The position numbers were made by a program, and so were the translations under genes. DNA of 14,996 nt from Hyphomicrobiaceae bacterium UBA2767 (GTDB taxonomy: Bacteria; Pseudomonadota; Alphaproteobacteria; Rhizobiales; Methyloligellaceae), in assembly GCA_002352635.1 (NCBI GenBank), contig DEIT01000158.1, forward strand, positions 21,994 to 36,989, in the 5' to 3' direction. This document shows, piece by piece, positions 13,989-14,996 of this stretch (positions within the stretch are counted from its first letter, which is position 1; the number at the start of each line of letters is the position of its first letter). The notes under the pieces were generated by a model. The model was given only the letters and a program-made list of their open reading frames with translations. It was not told where the DNA came from and searched no databases.

Positions 13989-14996
13989 ATGAGCAGCAAA
14001 ATGCTTATCGATGCTGCGCACCCCGAAGAGACGCGAGTCGTCGTGGTGCGTGGCAACAAACTCGAGGATTTTGATTACGAATCCGCCACAAGGAAACAAC
14101 TAAGAGGAAATATCTATCTCGCCAAAGTAACCCGTGTTGAACCATCTCTTCAGGCAGCCTTCGTCGACTATGGCGGAAACCGTCACGGTTTTTTGGCGTT
14201 CAATGAAATCCATCCCGACTACTACCAGATCCCGATTGCGGACCGGCAGGCCCTTCTAGCGGAAGAGGCGGAAGAGGAAAGTAAGGCGCAGGCGGAAGAA
14301 GCCGCCCACGATGATGCGCAATCCTCGTCGCGCGGTTCGAAACGCAAAAAAACCGGACGAAAACCACGCTCCCGCAGCAAGGCTGCCGCCAACGAGGATA
14401 CAGGCGCAGATGACTCCAATGGCAGCGATGCCGTTGCCCTCCAAGCTGCCGGGCTGAGCGAAACTGTTTCCGAAGAAACTGCCGGACCAGACGAAAATGG
14501 CGCCGATGCCGATGCGCCGGGAAACGGTAACGGCGCAAGCGTTGAGTCTGTCGGTTCGGAAGATGCGCTCGAAGAACTTCCCGTTCGCCGGACACGCCGC
14601 CGCCGAAACTACAAAATTCAGGAGGTTATCAAACGGCGCCAGATCATTCTGGTTCAGGTGGTGAAGGAAGAGCGTGGCAACAAGGGCGCTGCGCTGACCA
14701 CGTACATATCTCTTGCCGGGCGCTACACCGTGTTGATGCCAAACACTGCACGCGGCGGCGGCATTTCCCGAAAAATCACCAACCCCACAGACCGCAAACG
14801 CCTACGCAAAATTGCCAGTGATCTGGAAGTGCCAGGCGGCATGGGACTCATTATTCGGACCGCCGGCGCATCGCGGACCAAAGCCGAGATCAAACGCGAT
14901 TTCGAGTATCTGCTGCGCATGTGGGAAAACATTCGCGATTTGACGCTGCAGTCGACCGCCCCAACGCTCGTCTATGAGGAAGGCAACCTTATAAAG
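13989..14996 (+). CDS. rne: Ribonuclease E, N-terminal 336 codons (partial)
   Basis: RNase E is the membrane-associated endonuclease that starts mRNA decay and processes rRNA and tRNA, and it is the scaffold of the degradosome. The visible part begins MSSKMLIDAAHPEETRVVVV, followed by the S1 domain start 'RGNIYLAKVTRVEPSLQAAFVDYGGNRHGFL' (in pieces, RGNIYLAKVTRVEPS and LQAAFVDYGGNRHGFL; residues 39-69). An insert of about 120 residues (roughly 88-208) rich in Glu/Ala/Ser/Lys/Arg splits the S1 domain, as is usual in alphaproteobacteria. The S1 end resumes at 'IILVQVVKEERGNKGAALTTYISLAGRY'-type sequence (219-246), followed by the 5'-sensor residues around GGGISRKI and GMGLIIRTAG. The DNase-I-like catalytic domain and the scaffold tail lie beyond the window. 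CGGAG about 11 bases before the ATG supports the start. The open frame runs in register to the last base. Confidence 0.95.
   Translation, partial: MSSKMLIDAAHPEETRVVVVRGNKLEDFDYESATRKQLRGNIYLAKVTRVEPSLQAAFVDYGGNRHGFLAFNEIHPDYYQIPIADRQALLAEEAEEESKAQAEEAAHDDAQSSSRGSKRKKTGRKPRSRSKAAANEDTGADDSNGSDAVALQAAGLSETVSEETAGPDENGADADAPGNGNGASVESVGSEDALEELPVRRTRRRRNYKIQEVIKRRQIILVQVVKEERGNKGAALTTYISLAGRYTVLMPNTARGGGISRKITNPTDRKRLRKIASDLEVPGGMGLIIRTAGASRTKAEIKRDFEYLLRMWENIRDLTLQSTAPTLVYEEGNLIK

Noticed and set aside
13760..14074. Plus-strand open frame of 104 codons upstream of and overlapping rne
   Set aside because: It overlaps the well-supported rne start by 86 bases in another frame, has no recognisable domain, and covers hairpins of the leader.
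1..14996. A previously undescribed defence, mobile or biosynthetic system
   Set aside because: Every sizeable gene belongs to a known core family in a familiar order. There are no transposases, integrases, att-like repeats or CRISPR repeats.

Overview
This window looks like a chromosomal housekeeping segment of an alphaproteobacterium, most likely of the Hyphomicrobiales (Rhizobiales). The evidence is its protein families and gene order: iscR, COG2945 hydrolase, tyrS, AsmA/YhdP-like protein, bcp, bactofilin, prfB, mrcA, amiC and rne. The RNase E S1 domain interrupted by an acidic/basic low-complexity insert, and the probable Irr-type (ICE) operator in front of iscR, fit the same order. Base composition looks moderately GC-rich throughout. 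I see no insertion sequence, prophage, CRISPR array, tRNA or rRNA.

Layout. 1-96 (minus) is the first 32 codons of an Rrf2/IscR-family regulator, which normally heads the suf Fe-S assembly operon. Its control region (97-384) holds a good minus-strand sigma70-type promoter with an Irr-box-like dyad just downstream of the predicted start of transcription. 385-1044 (plus) is a small alpha/beta hydrolase. 1045-1333 is a structured spacer that also contains what appears to be a decayed anmK fragment on the minus strand. 1334-2587 (plus) is tyrosyl-tRNA synthetase. Convergent to it, 2624-6322 (minus) is a 1232-residue AsmA-like/DUF3971 membrane-anchored protein. Divergent from that, 6608-7081 (plus) is a one-cysteine Bcp peroxiredoxin, and 7335-7934 (plus) is a bactofilin.

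On the minus strand, amiC (cell-wall amidase), mrcA (penicillin-binding protein 1a) and prfB (release factor 2) run in the same direction from about 13290 down to 8015. This cell-envelope cluster makes and splits peptidoglycan, and the bactofilin converging on it is a plausible morphogenetic partner. prfB carries the classical programmed +1 frameshift (in-frame UGA at codon 24 behind an AGGAGG element), so its true start is at 9146. From 13989 to the window end (plus) is the first 336 codons of ribonuclease E, preceded by almost 700 bases with no convincing gene but many hairpins.

How it fits together. Most of the window is ordinary core genome, and I do not see a new defence, mobile or biosynthetic system. 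The parts that deserve a second look are non-coding: the structured rne leader, in particular a predicted three-way junction plus hairpin at 13523-13641; the iscR promoter with its probable iron-responsive operator; alternative hairpins and the anmK relic upstream of tyrS; and the prfB frameshift cassette.
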